Translations under genes and position numbers: made by a program | Notes under the pieces: generated by a model | The model's input: only the letters and a program-made list of their open reading frames with translations | Told to the model about the DNA's origin: nothing | The model's database searches: none | Part shown: positions 1 through 8,552 of the stretch, piece after piece | How the letters are laid out: every line of letters starts with the position of its first letter | How positions within the stretch are numbered: the first letter of the stretch is position 1 | Source: Chloroflexota bacterium | Lineage (GTDB): Bacteria; Chloroflexota; Anaerolineae; Anaerolineales; Villigracilaceae | Assembly: GCA_016234485.1 (NCBI GenBank) | Contig: JACRBL010000055.1 | Span: 124,001-188,000, forward strand | DNA length: 64,000 nucleotides | Reading direction: 5' to 3'

Positions 1-39
1 CGAGCGGCAATGGAAATTTTCTCAAGGATGACAAAATGA
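1..39 (+). CDS. C-terminal tail of an upstream gene (partial)
   Basis: Frame 1 is open from the window edge for 12 codons and stops with TGA at 37-39. That stop overlaps the ATG of the next gene at 36-38 in a classic ATGA junction, which suggests a translationally coupled upstream gene. Too little remains (it ends in SRMTK) to say what it encodes. A competing frame also ends nearby at 29-31, so the call rests on the overlap geometry alone. Confidence 0.4.
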   Translation, partial: RAAMEIFSRMTK

Positions 40-998
40 AAATCTTAGCGACGACAGGCAATTCCGATTTGGCAACTGTATATATGGCCGATATGGGCGA
101 TGGGCGGTTGATCGAATTTGTGGAGGCCTGCCAGCCTCCGTATGGACGCGACGAGAGGTGGATTTTGATGGTCTCCACGTTATACGGCTGTCCCGTCAAA
201 TGCCTGTTCTGCGACGCGGGCGGGGGCTATCAGGGCAAGCCGACCGCCGACGAAATTTTGCAACAAATTGATTACATGGTGGATGAGTGGTTCCCCAACG
301 GCGTAGTGGGCGCGTCGAAATTTAAAATTCAATTCGCGCGCATGGGCGAGCCTTCGTTGAACATGGCCGTGCTGGACGCGCTCGAACGCCTGCCGAATCG
401 CTACGGAACCGCGCGACTGATGCCGTCCATCTCGACCATCGCGCCGCTTGGCGTCGACGCGTTCTTCGAACGCTTGATTGACGTGAAGGACAGGTTGTAT
501 TCGGGCGGGCGATTCCAATTCCAATATTCGATTCACACTACCGACGTGACGCGGCGCAACGAGCTGATCCCCGTTCGCAAGTGGGACTTCGCGCGCATGG
601 CCGCGTACGGCGAGCGCTTCCACAAGGCGGGCGACCGAAAGATCACGCTGAATTTCGCGCTGGCCGAAAATTCCCCCATCGAAGCCGACGTGTTGACGCG
701 TTACTTTGACCCCGCGCGGTATCTCATCAAACTGACGCCCATCAACCCGACCAGCCGCGCTACCGAAAACAATCTCGACTCATTCATTGACCCCAACCGC
801 CCCGAGACCGCCGACGCGATCACCCGTCCGTTGATGGACGCGGGCTACGATGTCATCGTCAGTATCGGCGAAGTGGAAGAAAATGAAATCGGAAGCAACT
901 GCGGTCAATATGTGTTGAACTATCTCGAAAGCGGCGTGGCCGTCAAAGATGGCTACACTTACGAAGTCACATCGGCAGGAGAAGTCCATGCAATCTAA
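36..998 (+). CDS. RlmN-like radical SAM protein
   Basis: 320 aa radical SAM protein. The CxxxCxxC cluster motif is C52-C56-C59 (GCPVKCLFC), which should bind a 4Fe-4S cluster and S-adenosylmethionine. FARMGEPSLN matches the GMGEP motif of the RlmN/Cfr methyltransferases, and C289 in GSNCGQY sits where RlmN has its methyl-carrying cysteine (Cys355 in E. coli). The partner cysteine (Cys118 in E. coli, seven residues before the first cluster Cys) is M45 here. The reaction is therefore probably not ordinary 23S rRNA A2503 methylation, and the target is unknown. AAGGA lies just upstream of the ATG. The gene overlaps the following homoserine dehydrogenase by 11 bases, so the two are probably made together. 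Confidence 0.75.
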   Translation: MKILATTGNSDLATVYMADMGDGRLIEFVEACQPPYGRDERWILMVSTLYGCPVKCLFCDAGGGYQGKPTADEILQQIDYMVDEWFPNGVVGASKFKIQFARMGEPSLNMAVLDALERLPNRYGTARLMPSISTIAPLGVDAFFERLIDVKDRLYSGGRFQFQYSIHTTDVTRRNELIPVRKWDFARMAAYGERFHKAGDRKITLNFALAENSPIEADVLTRYFDPARYLIKLTPINPTSRATENNLDSFIDPNRPETADAITRPLMDAGYDVIVSIGEVEENEIGSNCGQYVLNYLESGVAVKDGYTYEVTSAGEVHAI

Positions 999-2028
999 AT
1001 TGGCGTTTATCGGTTTTGGCAATGTCGCCCGAGCGCTCGCGAAATTGATCGAGCGAAAAAGCGACGGGTTGAAATCCAAATACGGCATCACCTATTCCGT
1101 CACAGGCATCGCCACGGGGCGGCACGGTTTCGCTGTGAATCCAAATGGACTTGATATAAAAGAAGCGCTCGCGCTGGTGGAGCAGGGCAAATCCATTTCC
1201 CATTTGTCGGCGCTACCCGTTGAAAATTCGCTCGATGTGATTCGCCTCTCCGCCGCAGACGTTGTCTTTGAAAATTCGCCCGTCAATTACGAAACGGGTC
1301 AACCCGCAGTTGACCACGTCCGCGCGGCGCTGAACGCGGGCGCGCACGCCATCACCGCCAACAAGGGGACGGTCGTCCACGCGTATCGCGAGCTCACCGA
1401 CCTGGCGCAATCGAAGGGCAGAAAATTCATGTTCGAGTCCACCGTGTTGGGCGGTTCGCCGATGTTTTCCACTTTCCGCGAAGCCATGCCGCTGGCCGAG
1501 TTGAAATCGTTCAAGGGCATCATCAACGCCACCACCAACATCATCCTTTCGCGAATGGAAGACGGCGAGTCGTTTGGTGATGCCGTGATGTATTGTCAGA
1601 GCATCGGCATCGCGGAGACCGATCCCTCGGGCGACGTGGATGGCTGGGACGCTTCGATCAAAGTGGCGGCGCTCGCCACCGTGCTGATGGATACCCCCAC
1701 CAAACCGCAGGACGTGGATCGCAAAGGGATTCGGGACATCACGCCCGCGATGATAATGGACGCGAAGCGCGAAAAGAAACGCTGGAAACTGGTCGCCTCC
1801 GCCGAACGGGACAGGGGCCGCGTCCTCGCGCGCGTCGCGCCAGGGTTGGTGGACGCGTCGTCGCCGCTCTACGGGATGATGGGCTCCTCATCAGGCCTGA
1901 CCTTCCGCACCGACGTCTTGCCCGATTATTCGATCACGATTTCAGAACGCGAAGGCTTGAAGGGCGGCCCAGAAGAGACAGCCTACGGATTATTCGCGGA
2001 TTTTATAAACGCAGTTTCCGCGACCTAA
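988..2028 (+). CDS. homoserine dehydrogenase family protein
   Basis: 346 aa NAD(P)-dependent oxidoreductase. Residues about 5-20 carry the Rossmann GFGNVA motif. The central part has the family signature with a conserved acid and lysine (GDVDGWDASIKVA), as in homoserine dehydrogenase, which interconverts aspartate semialdehyde and homoserine for threonine and methionine synthesis. No C-terminal ACT domain is present, so it is the short, unregulated form. The start at 988 has AGGAG at 977-981. A longer in-frame ORF reaches further into the radical SAM gene but lacks a better start. The stop codon of the upstream gene lies inside its first codons. Substrate is inferred from family only. Confidence 0.8.
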   Translation: MQSKLAFIGFGNVARALAKLIERKSDGLKSKYGITYSVTGIATGRHGFAVNPNGLDIKEALALVEQGKSISHLSALPVENSLDVIRLSAADVVFENSPVNYETGQPAVDHVRAALNAGAHAITANKGTVVHAYRELTDLAQSKGRKFMFESTVLGGSPMFSTFREAMPLAELKSFKGIINATTNIILSRMEDGESFGDAVMYCQSIGIAETDPSGDVDGWDASIKVAALATVLMDTPTKPQDVDRKGIRDITPAMIMDAKREKKRWKLVASAERDRGRVLARVAPGLVDASSPLYGMMGSSSGLTFRTDVLPDYSITISEREGLKGGPEETAYGLFADFINAVSAT

Positions 2029-2065
2029 CGCCTCCCCCAATCACCAATCACCAATCACCATCTTC

Positions 2066-2872
2066 ATGCCTCACCTCAAATCTGTGACGGTACGCGAATT
2101 CAATCAACGCGACACAGACACTTTCCCTTTCACCCTGGAAATTGTCCGCTCGTTGCGCGGGGTGGAATTCCGCTCGCCCGTCACGTTTTTTGTCGGCGAG
2201 AACGGATCGGGCAAATCCACCATCCTCGAAGCGCTGGCCTGCGCGGTGGAATCCATCACGGTCGGAAGCGAAAGCGTCAAAACCGACAAGTCGCTGGACT
2301 CATTGCGACGTCTCGCCTTCTATTTCCGCCTCGCGTGGACGAAGCGCACGCGCAAAGGATTCTTCCTCCGTGCCGAAGACTTTTTCGGCTACGCCAAACA
2401 GATGCGGAAAACACGCGAGGAGATGCAACAGGAATTGCAGAACGTGGACAGCGAATACGAAGGCCGCTCCTCCTACGCCAAATCCCTCGCCAAAATGCCC
2501 TACAGCGGACAACTCGCAGCCATGCAAAAACGCTACGGCGACGGCTTGGACGTCCGCTCACATGGCGAAGGCTTCCTTGCTCTCTTCCAATCCCGCTTCG
2601 TTCCCGATGGCCTCTACCTGCTCGACGAACCTGAAGCCGCGCTCTCTCCCTCGCGCCAGTTGACCTTCATCTCCGCGCTGAAACAGATGATTGCAGAAAA
2701 CTCCCAATTTATCATCGCCACCCACTCACCGATCATCTTGGCGTTTCCCGAAGCGCAAATTCTCCAATTCGCGGATGGGCGGATTCAAGAGGTAAAATAC
2801 AAGCAACTCGAACACGTCAACCTCACCCGCGATTTCCTCTCCAACCCTGAATCTTTTTTGCGACATCTTTAA
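2066..2872 (+). CDS. AAA-type ATPase (predicted ATP-binding protein)
   Basis: 268 aa single-domain ATPase of the ABC/SMC-like AAA class. Walker A is GENGSGKST (about residues 44-52), a signature-like SHGEGF is near 167, Walker B is LYLLDEPEAALS near 183, and the H-loop is ATHSP near 218. There is no membrane segment and no partner permease. A 60-residue insert between Walker A and the signature is charged and helical (KTREEMQQELQ). Similar stand-alone ATPases are widespread and mostly uncharacterised, so no process is assigned. It is a separate unit, 37 bases after the homoserine dehydrogenase, with a short tandem AATCACC repeat in the gap. Confidence 0.75.
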   Translation: MPHLKSVTVREFNQRDTDTFPFTLEIVRSLRGVEFRSPVTFFVGENGSGKSTILEALACAVESITVGSESVKTDKSLDSLRRLAFYFRLAWTKRTRKGFFLRAEDFFGYAKQMRKTREEMQQELQNVDSEYEGRSSYAKSLAKMPYSGQLAAMQKRYGDGLDVRSHGEGFLALFQSRFVPDGLYLLDEPEAALSPSRQLTFISALKQMIAENSQFIIATHSPIILAFPEAQILQFADGRIQEVKYKQLEHVNLTRDFLSNPESFLRHL

Positions 2873-2922
2873 ACCACCCATTTACCAATTGCTATGCACT
2901 GATGAATGATCACTGAAAACTG

Positions 2923-3951
2923 ATGACCGACTTAAAACCCGCCCGCCTCCTCTCCCTCGAAACCTCCTGTGACGAAACCGCCGCGTCCGTCATCGAAAAC
3001 GGACGCGCCCTCGTCTCGTCTGTCGTCGCGTCGCAGATGGAACTGCACGCGCGCTACGGCGGCGTCTATCCCGAAGTGGCCTCGCGCCAGCACGTGCTGT
3101 CCATTGTGCCAGTCGTCGAACAGGCGCTCGCGCAGGCGCACATCACCCTCGCAGACGTGGACGCGATCGCCGTCACGCGCGGGCCGGGGCTGGCTGGGTC
3201 GCTCGTCGTTGGCGTGAACGCGGCCAAAGGTCTCGCGCTCGGCGCGGGGATTCCCCTCATCGGCGTCAACCACCTCGAAGGCCATATCTACTCCTCGTGG
3301 GTCTACGACGCGGGTGAAGTCCCGCCTCCCGAACCGCAATTTCCACTGCTGGCTCTGCTCGTCTCAGGCGGACACACCGAACTCAACCTGATGACCGACC
3401 ACCTGACCTACAAACGCCTCGGCTCCACGCTGGACGACGCGGCGGGTGAGGCCTTCGACAAGGTAGCGCGGCTGTTGGGACTCGCCTACCCCGGCGGCCC
3501 GTCCATCCAGAAAGCCGCCGAAGATGGCGACCCGACCCGCTTCAAATTCCCGCGCGCTCGCCTTGAGGGGACATGGGACTTTTCGTTCAGCGGACTCAAG
3601 ACCGCCGTCCTGTATGAAACAAAGAATATTGAAAAGGCCGGCAGGTCGCTCCCCGTGGCCGACTTGGCCGCCAGTTTCCAGGTTGCGGTCGTGGACGTGT
3701 TGCTCGCGAAGACCATCGCCGCCGCGCGCGAATTTGGCGCGAAGGAAATTTTGGTGGCGGGCGGCGTCTCCGCGAACCGCGCCCTGCGACAAGCCTTCAA
3801 AGCGCAGACGGAGTTCCCCGTCAACATCCCGCGCCTCTCGCTCTGCACCGACAACGCAGCCATGATCGGCGCGGCGGGCTACTTCCGCTACGCGCTCGGC
3901 CACGTCAGCGAACTGGACATGGACGTGCAGCCGACTTGGCCGTTGTCGTAG
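2923..3951 (+). CDS. tsaD: tRNA N6-threonylcarbamoyladenosine transferase TsaD
   Basis: 342 aa, normal length for TsaD (Kae1/YgjD). It transfers the threonylcarbamoyl group to A37 of ANN-decoding tRNAs in the cytoplasm. The start LSLETSCDETAAS is the family signature, and NHLEGHIYS supplies the HxxxH metal ligands. SGGHTEL, GEAFDKVARLLGL and the C-terminal NAAMIG nucleotide-binding motif (ASKHA fold) are all present. Its pathway partner TsaC/Sua5, which makes the threonylcarbamoyl-AMP donor, is about 10 kb away at 13433-14047. TsaB and TsaE are not in the window. The start is ATG at 2923. Confidence 0.95.
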   Translation: MTDLKPARLLSLETSCDETAASVIENGRALVSSVVASQMELHARYGGVYPEVASRQHVLSIVPVVEQALAQAHITLADVDAIAVTRGPGLAGSLVVGVNAAKGLALGAGIPLIGVNHLEGHIYSSWVYDAGEVPPPEPQFPLLALLVSGGHTELNLMTDHLTYKRLGSTLDDAAGEAFDKVARLLGLAYPGGPSIQKAAEDGDPTRFKFPRARLEGTWDFSFSGLKTAVLYETKNIEKAGRSLPVADLAASFQVAVVDVLLAKTIAAAREFGAKEILVAGGVSANRALRQAFKAQTEFPVNIPRLSLCTDNAAMIGAAGYFRYALGHVSELDMDVQPTWPLS

Positions 3952-3963
3952 GGTTAGTCGGAG

Positions 3964-4005
3964 TCCAAAGTCTCCGACTTTGGATAACGAACGTCGGAGA
4001 CGTTC
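3964..4005. repeat. paired short palindromes, GTC-NNN-GAC apex
   Basis: Two perfect palindromes lie between tsaD and the MFS gene. 3964-3984 has arms TCCAAAGTC and GACTTTGGA around TCC. 3989-4005 has arms GAACGTC and GACGTTC around GGA. A near-identical pair lies at 63262-63323, so this is a dispersed element. There is no T-run, so a terminator role is not supported. Confidence 0.8.
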
Positions 4006-4024
4006 GACTCCGCACAAATCGGCC

Positions 4025-5251
4025 ATGATTGCTTCTCCCCCCTCCTCCTCCGAAATCCAAAAACGAAATTTTCGCTACGTGCAGATAGATGCCATTGGCG
4101 TCAGCATCTCCAACATTGCCGCGCCGTTCCTGCCCGTGTTTCTCACGCGCCTCGGCGCGAGCAACTTACAAGTGGGATTGCTCACCTCCATGCCAGGCAT
4201 GACGGGACTCGTCCTTGCCATCCTAACTGGCCGCTTCCTCCAAACTCGAAAAAATGTCGTTCCGTGGTACAGCCTGGCGCGCCTGCTTGTCATCGCCTGT
4301 TACGCGCTGACGGGTATTGTCACGCTTATTCTTCCCAACCAATACGCGGTCATTGCCACGCTCGGCATCTGGGCGCTTGCCACCCTGCCGCAGACCGCGC
4401 TGGCCGTCGCGTTCTCGGTGGTGATGAACGCCGTGGCTGGCCCCGAGGGACGGTACGCCCTCCTCAGTCGCCGCTGGTTCATCTTCGGCCTCACCAGCGT
4501 CATCGGGACATTCTTCATCACCCGCGTCATTGACCTGATCGCCTTTCCGCGCAATTACGAAATCATGTTCATGGGACTCTCGCTGGGCGGACTCCTCAGC
4601 TACTATTTTTCGCGGAAAATCCAAATTCCGAATCAGACTCCGCCCGCGCTGGCCGCGTCGTCCTCAGCCGCTCACTCCGTTCGATCGTACCTCACGCTCC
4701 TGCGCGGCGCGCCTGCCTTTGTCTCATTTGCGTCGAAACGATTTGTGTACATCTCCGCCATTGCGCTCAGTCAGCCGATCCTGCCGCTGTTCTTCGTCCG
4801 CGAAGTGAAAGCCACGGACGCGCAGATCGGCGCGATCAACATGGCAATGACCCTCGTGATGCTGGCGGGTTACATCCTCTGGCCGCGTCTCTCCCGTCGC
4901 TTTGGCGGACGGTTCGTCCTGCTGGCAACTACCCTCGGCATGGCGAGTTATCCCCTCCTCACCGCGCTTACTTTGGACGTGCGGTTGATCATATTCTACG
5001 CGGGCATCGCAGGCCTCTTCCAGGGCGGACTCGATTTGGTGTTCTTCGACGAGTTGATGAAGACCGTCCCGCCCGAATACAGCGCGACCTTTGTCTCGCT
5101 GGCACAGTCCATGCAATATCTCTCCGCCATCCTCGCCCCGTTGATCGGGACATGGCTCGCAGATGGGATCGGTCTCGGCGGCGCGCTACTCGTCAGCGCG
5201 GGATTGCGGTTGTTGGGATTTGTGTTGTTTTTGATTCCCGATAAACGATAG
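4025..5251 (+). CDS. MFS transporter
   Basis: 408 aa integral membrane protein with about 12 hydrophobic segments in two halves separated by a hydrophilic stretch (residues about 195-220). It fits the major facilitator superfamily. The motif-A-like loop after the second segment is weak (LTGRFLQTRKN), and the substrate cannot be told. A longer ORF from a TTG at 3980 begins inside the palindromic repeat and would add a low-complexity tail, so ATG 4025 was chosen. The following gap holds a 17-bp stem that separates it from the convergent gene downstream. Confidence 0.75.
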   Translation: MIASPPSSSEIQKRNFRYVQIDAIGVSISNIAAPFLPVFLTRLGASNLQVGLLTSMPGMTGLVLAILTGRFLQTRKNVVPWYSLARLLVIACYALTGIVTLILPNQYAVIATLGIWALATLPQTALAVAFSVVMNAVAGPEGRYALLSRRWFIFGLTSVIGTFFITRVIDLIAFPRNYEIMFMGLSLGGLLSYYFSRKIQIPNQTPPALAASSSAAHSVRSYLTLLRGAPAFVSFASKRFVYISAIALSQPILPLFFVREVKATDAQIGAINMAMTLVMLAGYILWPRLSRRFGGRFVLLATTLGMASYPLLTALTLDVRLIIFYAGIAGLFQGGLDLVFFDELMKTVPPEYSATFVSLAQSMQYLSAILAPLIGTWLADGIGLGGALLVSAGLRLLGFVLFLIPDKR

Positions 5252-5278
5252 CGACTCAAGTCGCGCCTACAATTACAA

Positions 5279-5324
5279 AGCCGACCTTCGTCGGCCACGG
5301 TGATCCAGCCGACGAAGGTCGGCT
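5279..5324. repeat. inverted repeat between convergent genes
   Basis: Perfect 17-bp arms at 5279-5295 and 5308-5324 enclose a 12-base loop between the convergent MFS and UPF0114-family genes. It could act as a bidirectional transcript end, but there is no T-run. A smaller palindrome (GGCGAATTAATTCGCC) follows at about 5338-5353. Confidence 0.75.
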
Positions 5325-5355
5325 TCGCAAGTGTTGTGGCGAATTAATTCGCCGA

Positions 5356-5817
5356 TCAATGCGCGTCCTTCCCCGACTTGGACGAGAGAAAATACGTCAG
5401 TGCGGCGATGACGAGGGCGATGCCTCCGCCGAAGGTCAGCAGGTTGCGTTCCCCGTCCCACGAGACGATCTGCTTGAGAAACAGCACGCCCATCACCACG
5501 ATGACAACGCTGATGAGTTTGGCCTTCAAATCGTCGAGATTGTGAATCTCCAGCCAGTGGGGGACGGGAACGCTATCGTCAATGAACAACTCGTAGAGAC
5601 CGAGCGCGATGATGTACATCACCACGCCCAGCAGGAAGAGGTCGGCGATCTCGATGAAGACCGTCGCCACCGACTTGGGGAGTTCGCCCTGCAAAATGTG
5701 ATAGATCTCCAGCCCCGTTTCGTACGCGCCGAAGATGAGCAGGGTGACAGCCGCCGCGAAAGCCGCGATGACAGCCAGCAGAATAAGATAACGCGATGAG
5801 CCGAGAAGTTTTTTCAT
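5356..5817 (-). CDS. YqhA/UPF0114 family membrane protein
   Basis: 153 aa protein with about four hydrophobic segments (residues 8-30, 52-75, 100-118 and 126-145). The order and motifs (IADLFLLGVVMYIIALGLYELFI, then HWLEIHNLDDLKAKL) match the UPF0114/YqhA family of small inner-membrane proteins of unknown function. It overlaps the end of the pncC-like gene by four bases, so the two are probably co-transcribed. No catalytic residues are apparent. Confidence 0.75.
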   Translation of the reverse strand: MKKLLGSSRYLILLAVIAAFAAAVTLLIFGAYETGLEIYHILQGELPKSVATVFIEIADLFLLGVVMYIIALGLYELFIDDSVPVPHWLEIHNLDDLKAKLISVVIVVMGVLFLKQIVSWDGERNLLTFGGGIALVIAALTYFLSSKSGKDAH

Positions 5818-6305
5818 AACGCCTCCAAATATTCAATCGCCATCTTCATCGCCGCATCTGCAGACTGTTCCTTGTTTTCCCGCCGATTCCCCTTCCAATA
5901 AAACACCTCCGCTCGCTCGAAATCAGGCGTCACCAGTCCGATCCAGGTGGTGCCGACAGGTTTTTCGGGCAAGCCCCCCGAAGGTCCCGCGATGCCGCTG
6001 ACGCTGACAGCGATGTCTGCGCTCAGGGCAATCCGCGCTCCGCGGGCCATTTCCAGCACCGTCTCGCGGCTGACCGCGCCAAATTGGTGGAGCGTATCCC
6101 ACGAGACGCCGAGACTCGCCACTTTGGCCTCGTACGCGTACGAGACGAATCCCCCAATGAAATATTCCGACGAGCCAGGCACGTCGGTGAGGCGGTCGGC
6201 GATCAATCCGCCTGTGCAAGATTCGGCGGTGACAAGTTTCAGCCCGCGCCCGCGCAACAGTTGGCCGAGCAAGGTTTCAAGCGATGAATTGGCGTTGTTT
6301 TTCAT
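5814..6305 (-). CDS. pncC: CinA C-terminal domain amidase (nicotinamide-nucleotide amidohydrolase)
   Basis: 163 aa stand-alone CinA C-terminal domain, the PncC type that deamidates NMN to nicotinate mononucleotide in the pyridine nucleotide cycle. Family motifs are AESCTGGLIADRLTDVPGSS (about 25-44), FVSYAYEAK, and SVSGIAGPSGG near 110 with the conserved GPxGG and KPVGT stretch. The N-terminal MoCF-like domain of full CinA is absent, as is usual for PncC. It is divergent from the Ser/Thr kinase gene. A - strand TATAAT lies at 6323-6328, giving a leader of about 10 bases. Confidence 0.85.
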   Translation of the reverse strand: MKNNANSSLETLLGQLLRGRGLKLVTAESCTGGLIADRLTDVPGSSEYFIGGFVSYAYEAKVASLGVSWDTLHQFGAVSRETVLEMARGARIALSADIAVSVSGIAGPSGGLPEKPVGTTWIGLVTPDFERAEVFYWKGNRRENKEQSADAAMKMAIEYLEAL

Positions 6306-6338
6306 TGGTAAGTTTGGGTTGCATTATACTGTCAAACA

Positions 6339-6366
6339 TTGCACAGGATTTTTCGCTTGGTATAAT
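6339..6366 (+). promoter_or_regulatory. sigma70-type promoter of the Ser/Thr kinase, leaderless
   Basis: TTGCAC at 6339-6344, a 16-base spacer and TATAAT at 6361-6366. Only seven bases separate the -10 box from the ATG at 6374, so transcription should start at or next to the A of the ATG. This supports that start codon although no Shine-Dalgarno is present. Confidence 0.7.
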
Positions 6367-6373
6367 TCACACC

Positions 6374-8515
6374 ATGTCAGTCTGGATTGGCAAAACCCTC
6401 GGAAAAATAAAAATCGAAAAATTGCTTGGCCGCGGGGGAATGGCCGAAGTGTATTTCGGCAGGCACGCCACGCTCACGCGTCCCGTTGCGGTGAAGATCA
6501 TGCACGGCTACCTCGACGGCGAAGGCGACCTTTCCACGCGCTTTACCCGTGAGGCGCGCGTGGCCGCGGGCTTGCGTCATCCCAACATCGTGCAAGTCTA
6601 CGATTTCGATGTCTACGAAGGCCAGCCCTACATTGTGATGGAATACATCAACGGGCCCTCGTTATCCGTTTATTTACGTAGTCTTCACGAGCGCGGCGGA
6701 CGCATGCCGCTGAGGGTGATTCGCCGTCTTTTTCCGCTCCTCGCCTCGGCTTTGGACTATGCCCACTCGCAGGGACTCGTCCACCGCGACATCAAGCCGG
6801 GCAACATCCTGCTCCAATCGCGGACGCGACCGATCGAACTGGGCGCCGAACTTCCCGCGGACGTGGAACCGCTTCTCGCGGACTTTGGGTTGGTGCGCGT
6901 GCTGGACGCGCCGAACCAAACCTCGAGCGGACTCATCACAGGCACGCCCGCCTACATGAGTCCCGAACAGGCGCGCGGACGCACAACCGATCATCGCACC
7001 GACGTTTATTCGCTTGGCGTTTTGCTCTATGAATTATTGAGCGGGTCGCTCCCCTTCGACGGCGATACCGCTTTGATCGTTATCCAAAAAATCATCCACG
7101 AGCCGCCCGCGCCTCTCGCAAATGTTTCGCCCGAAATTCAAGCCGTGATGGAGCGCGCGTTGGAAAAAGACGCATCCAAACGTTACCAAAGCGCGGGGGA
7201 ACTTTCGAACGCGTTTTTGGCCGCGCTGGGATTCGTCAGCGAGGCGAACACGCTTCCGCCGATGACATTGCCTGAGTTGCGCGAGTTGCGGACTACTCCG
7301 CCCGTCGCGATTTCGACGCCGCCAGCGAATCCGCCGCGCCGAGCGAGGTGGGTTTTGCCTGCGCTGGGTTTTGTGGCGCTGACGTTGATTGCGCTGGCCG
7401 CGATATTCTTCAAGCCCGCGCCCACCGCGGAGACGATCTCCACTGCGACTATGGATCGCGCCGCGCCGACGTCCGCGTCCGCGACGGAAGCGCCCGTGGC
7501 GACGCGCCCGCCCACCGTCGGGGTGATGCGTTTTCAGGATGTGGCCGCCGCGCTGGACGGAGTCACGGTCAAGGTCAGCGGGATGCCGTTCCCCGCGCAG
7601 GGCAGTCATTATGAAGTCTGGTTGACGCTCGGCGAGACGCGTCGCAGTTTGGGCGTGTTGGAGTTGGACGCGAACGGCGACGGCGCGCTGAGTTTTGTGG
7701 ACGCGCAAAGCCGCAACCTGCTGGGGCGCTTTGATACGATGGAGGTCACGGTTGAGCCTTCGCCCGACCCCAGCCCCAATTCTTCGGGACGGGTGGCCTT
7801 CTCTTCGGGCATCGTGTCGGATTCGCTTTCGCACGTGCGCCATTTGCTGGTTTCGATTTCCGATACGCCGAATCAGGTTGGCCTTGTCCACGGCATGATG
7901 ACGGACGCGCGCCTGGTGGATGAATATGCCAACGCCATGCTGACTTCGTTCGATGCGGGCGACGATGCCGCCATGCGCGCCAACGCCGAAGCGGTCGTGA
8001 ACCTGATCGTCGGCGGCCAATCGGACATGTATGCCGACCACGACGGTGACGGCGCGCTGAACGACCCTGGAGATGGCTACGGATTTTTGTTGAATGGCGA
8101 CAGCCCTGGATATACGGGCGGCGTTTATTCGCACACGCAATATGCCATGCAGGTGACGGGCGCGCCTGCCACTGTGCAACTTCACGGATTGCACGTGATG
8201 GTCTCTGTTGAAAATGTGGAACATTGGTCGGTGGGGTTGCGCGACCTTGTTCTTTCTGTTTTACAGAATCCTTCCGACGACTCGGCGCGCGCCACATTGG
8301 TGAAAATCGTTGCGCTGGCCGACCAGATCGTCTCAGGCGTGGACTTGGACGGGAACGAGCATGTTGATCCCATCGCGGGCGAGGGCGGCGCGTTGACGGT
8401 CTTTGAGCATGCCTATTACATGGCGGATATGGAAATTTTATTTGGTGCGAATCAGTTGATGCCGTCTGGCCCTCCGATGGAATTTACCCCCAAACCATAT
8501 AACGAGAGTGGATGA
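6374..8515 (+). CDS. transmembrane serine/threonine protein kinase with RskA-like outer domain
   Basis: 713 aa. Residues about 10-275 form a Hanks-type kinase: GRGGMAEVY glycine loop, VAVKIM lysine, VHRDIKPGNILL catalytic loop, DFG, and an APE-like SPEQARG. A proline-rich juxtamembrane stretch precedes one membrane segment at about 325-347 (WVLPALGFVALTLIALAAIFF). The outer part has no PASTA repeats. It begins with a domain resembling the anti-sigma-K factor (RskA) C-terminal domain (GSHYEVWL, about 415-430), followed by an acidic, DxDGDG-containing region of about 200 residues that may bind calcium. It probably senses an external signal and phosphorylates cytoplasmic targets. No sigma factor or phosphatase is adjacent. 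The start is fixed by the leaderless promoter. Confidence 0.85.
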   Translation: MSVWIGKTLGKIKIEKLLGRGGMAEVYFGRHATLTRPVAVKIMHGYLDGEGDLSTRFTREARVAAGLRHPNIVQVYDFDVYEGQPYIVMEYINGPSLSVYLRSLHERGGRMPLRVIRRLFPLLASALDYAHSQGLVHRDIKPGNILLQSRTRPIELGAELPADVEPLLADFGLVRVLDAPNQTSSGLITGTPAYMSPEQARGRTTDHRTDVYSLGVLLYELLSGSLPFDGDTALIVIQKIIHEPPAPLANVSPEIQAVMERALEKDASKRYQSAGELSNAFLAALGFVSEANTLPPMTLPELRELRTTPPVAISTPPANPPRRARWVLPALGFVALTLIALAAIFFKPAPTAETISTATMDRAAPTSASATEAPVATRPPTVGVMRFQDVAAALDGVTVKVSGMPFPAQGSHYEVWLTLGETRRSLGVLELDANGDGALSFVDAQSRNLLGRFDTMEVTVEPSPDPSPNSSGRVAFSSGIVSDSLSHVRHLLVSISDTPNQVGLVHGMMTDARLVDEYANAMLTSFDAGDDAAMRANAEAVVNLIVGGQSDMYADHDGDGALNDPGDGYGFLLNGDSPGYTGGVYSHTQYAMQVTGAPATVQLHGLHVMVSVENVEHWSVGLRDLVLSVLQNPSDDSARATLVKIVALADQIVSGVDLDGNEHVDPIAGEGGALTVFEHAYYMADMEILFGANQLMPSGPPMEFTPKPYNESG

Positions 8516-8548
8516 AAAAATCCCCGCCAATTGGCGGGGATTTTTTTT
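8515..8548. terminator. bidirectional intrinsic terminator
   Basis: An A6 run, a GC-rich stem TCCCCGCC/GGCGGGGA with AATT loop (8521-8540) and a T8 run at 8541-8548. It lies between the kinase and the convergent small membrane protein and can serve both strands. Confidence 0.9.
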
Positions 8549-8552
8549 GTGG

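Noticed and set aside
180..623. Antisense ORF in the radical SAM gene
   Set aside because: Shadow of a strongly conserved gene, with no ribosome site. The many similar antisense frames in this high-GC sequence were left out for the same reason.
5279..5324. Terminator or riboswitch between convergent genes
   Set aside because: Stem present but no T-tract, and no known riboswitch fold. It was kept as an inverted repeat.
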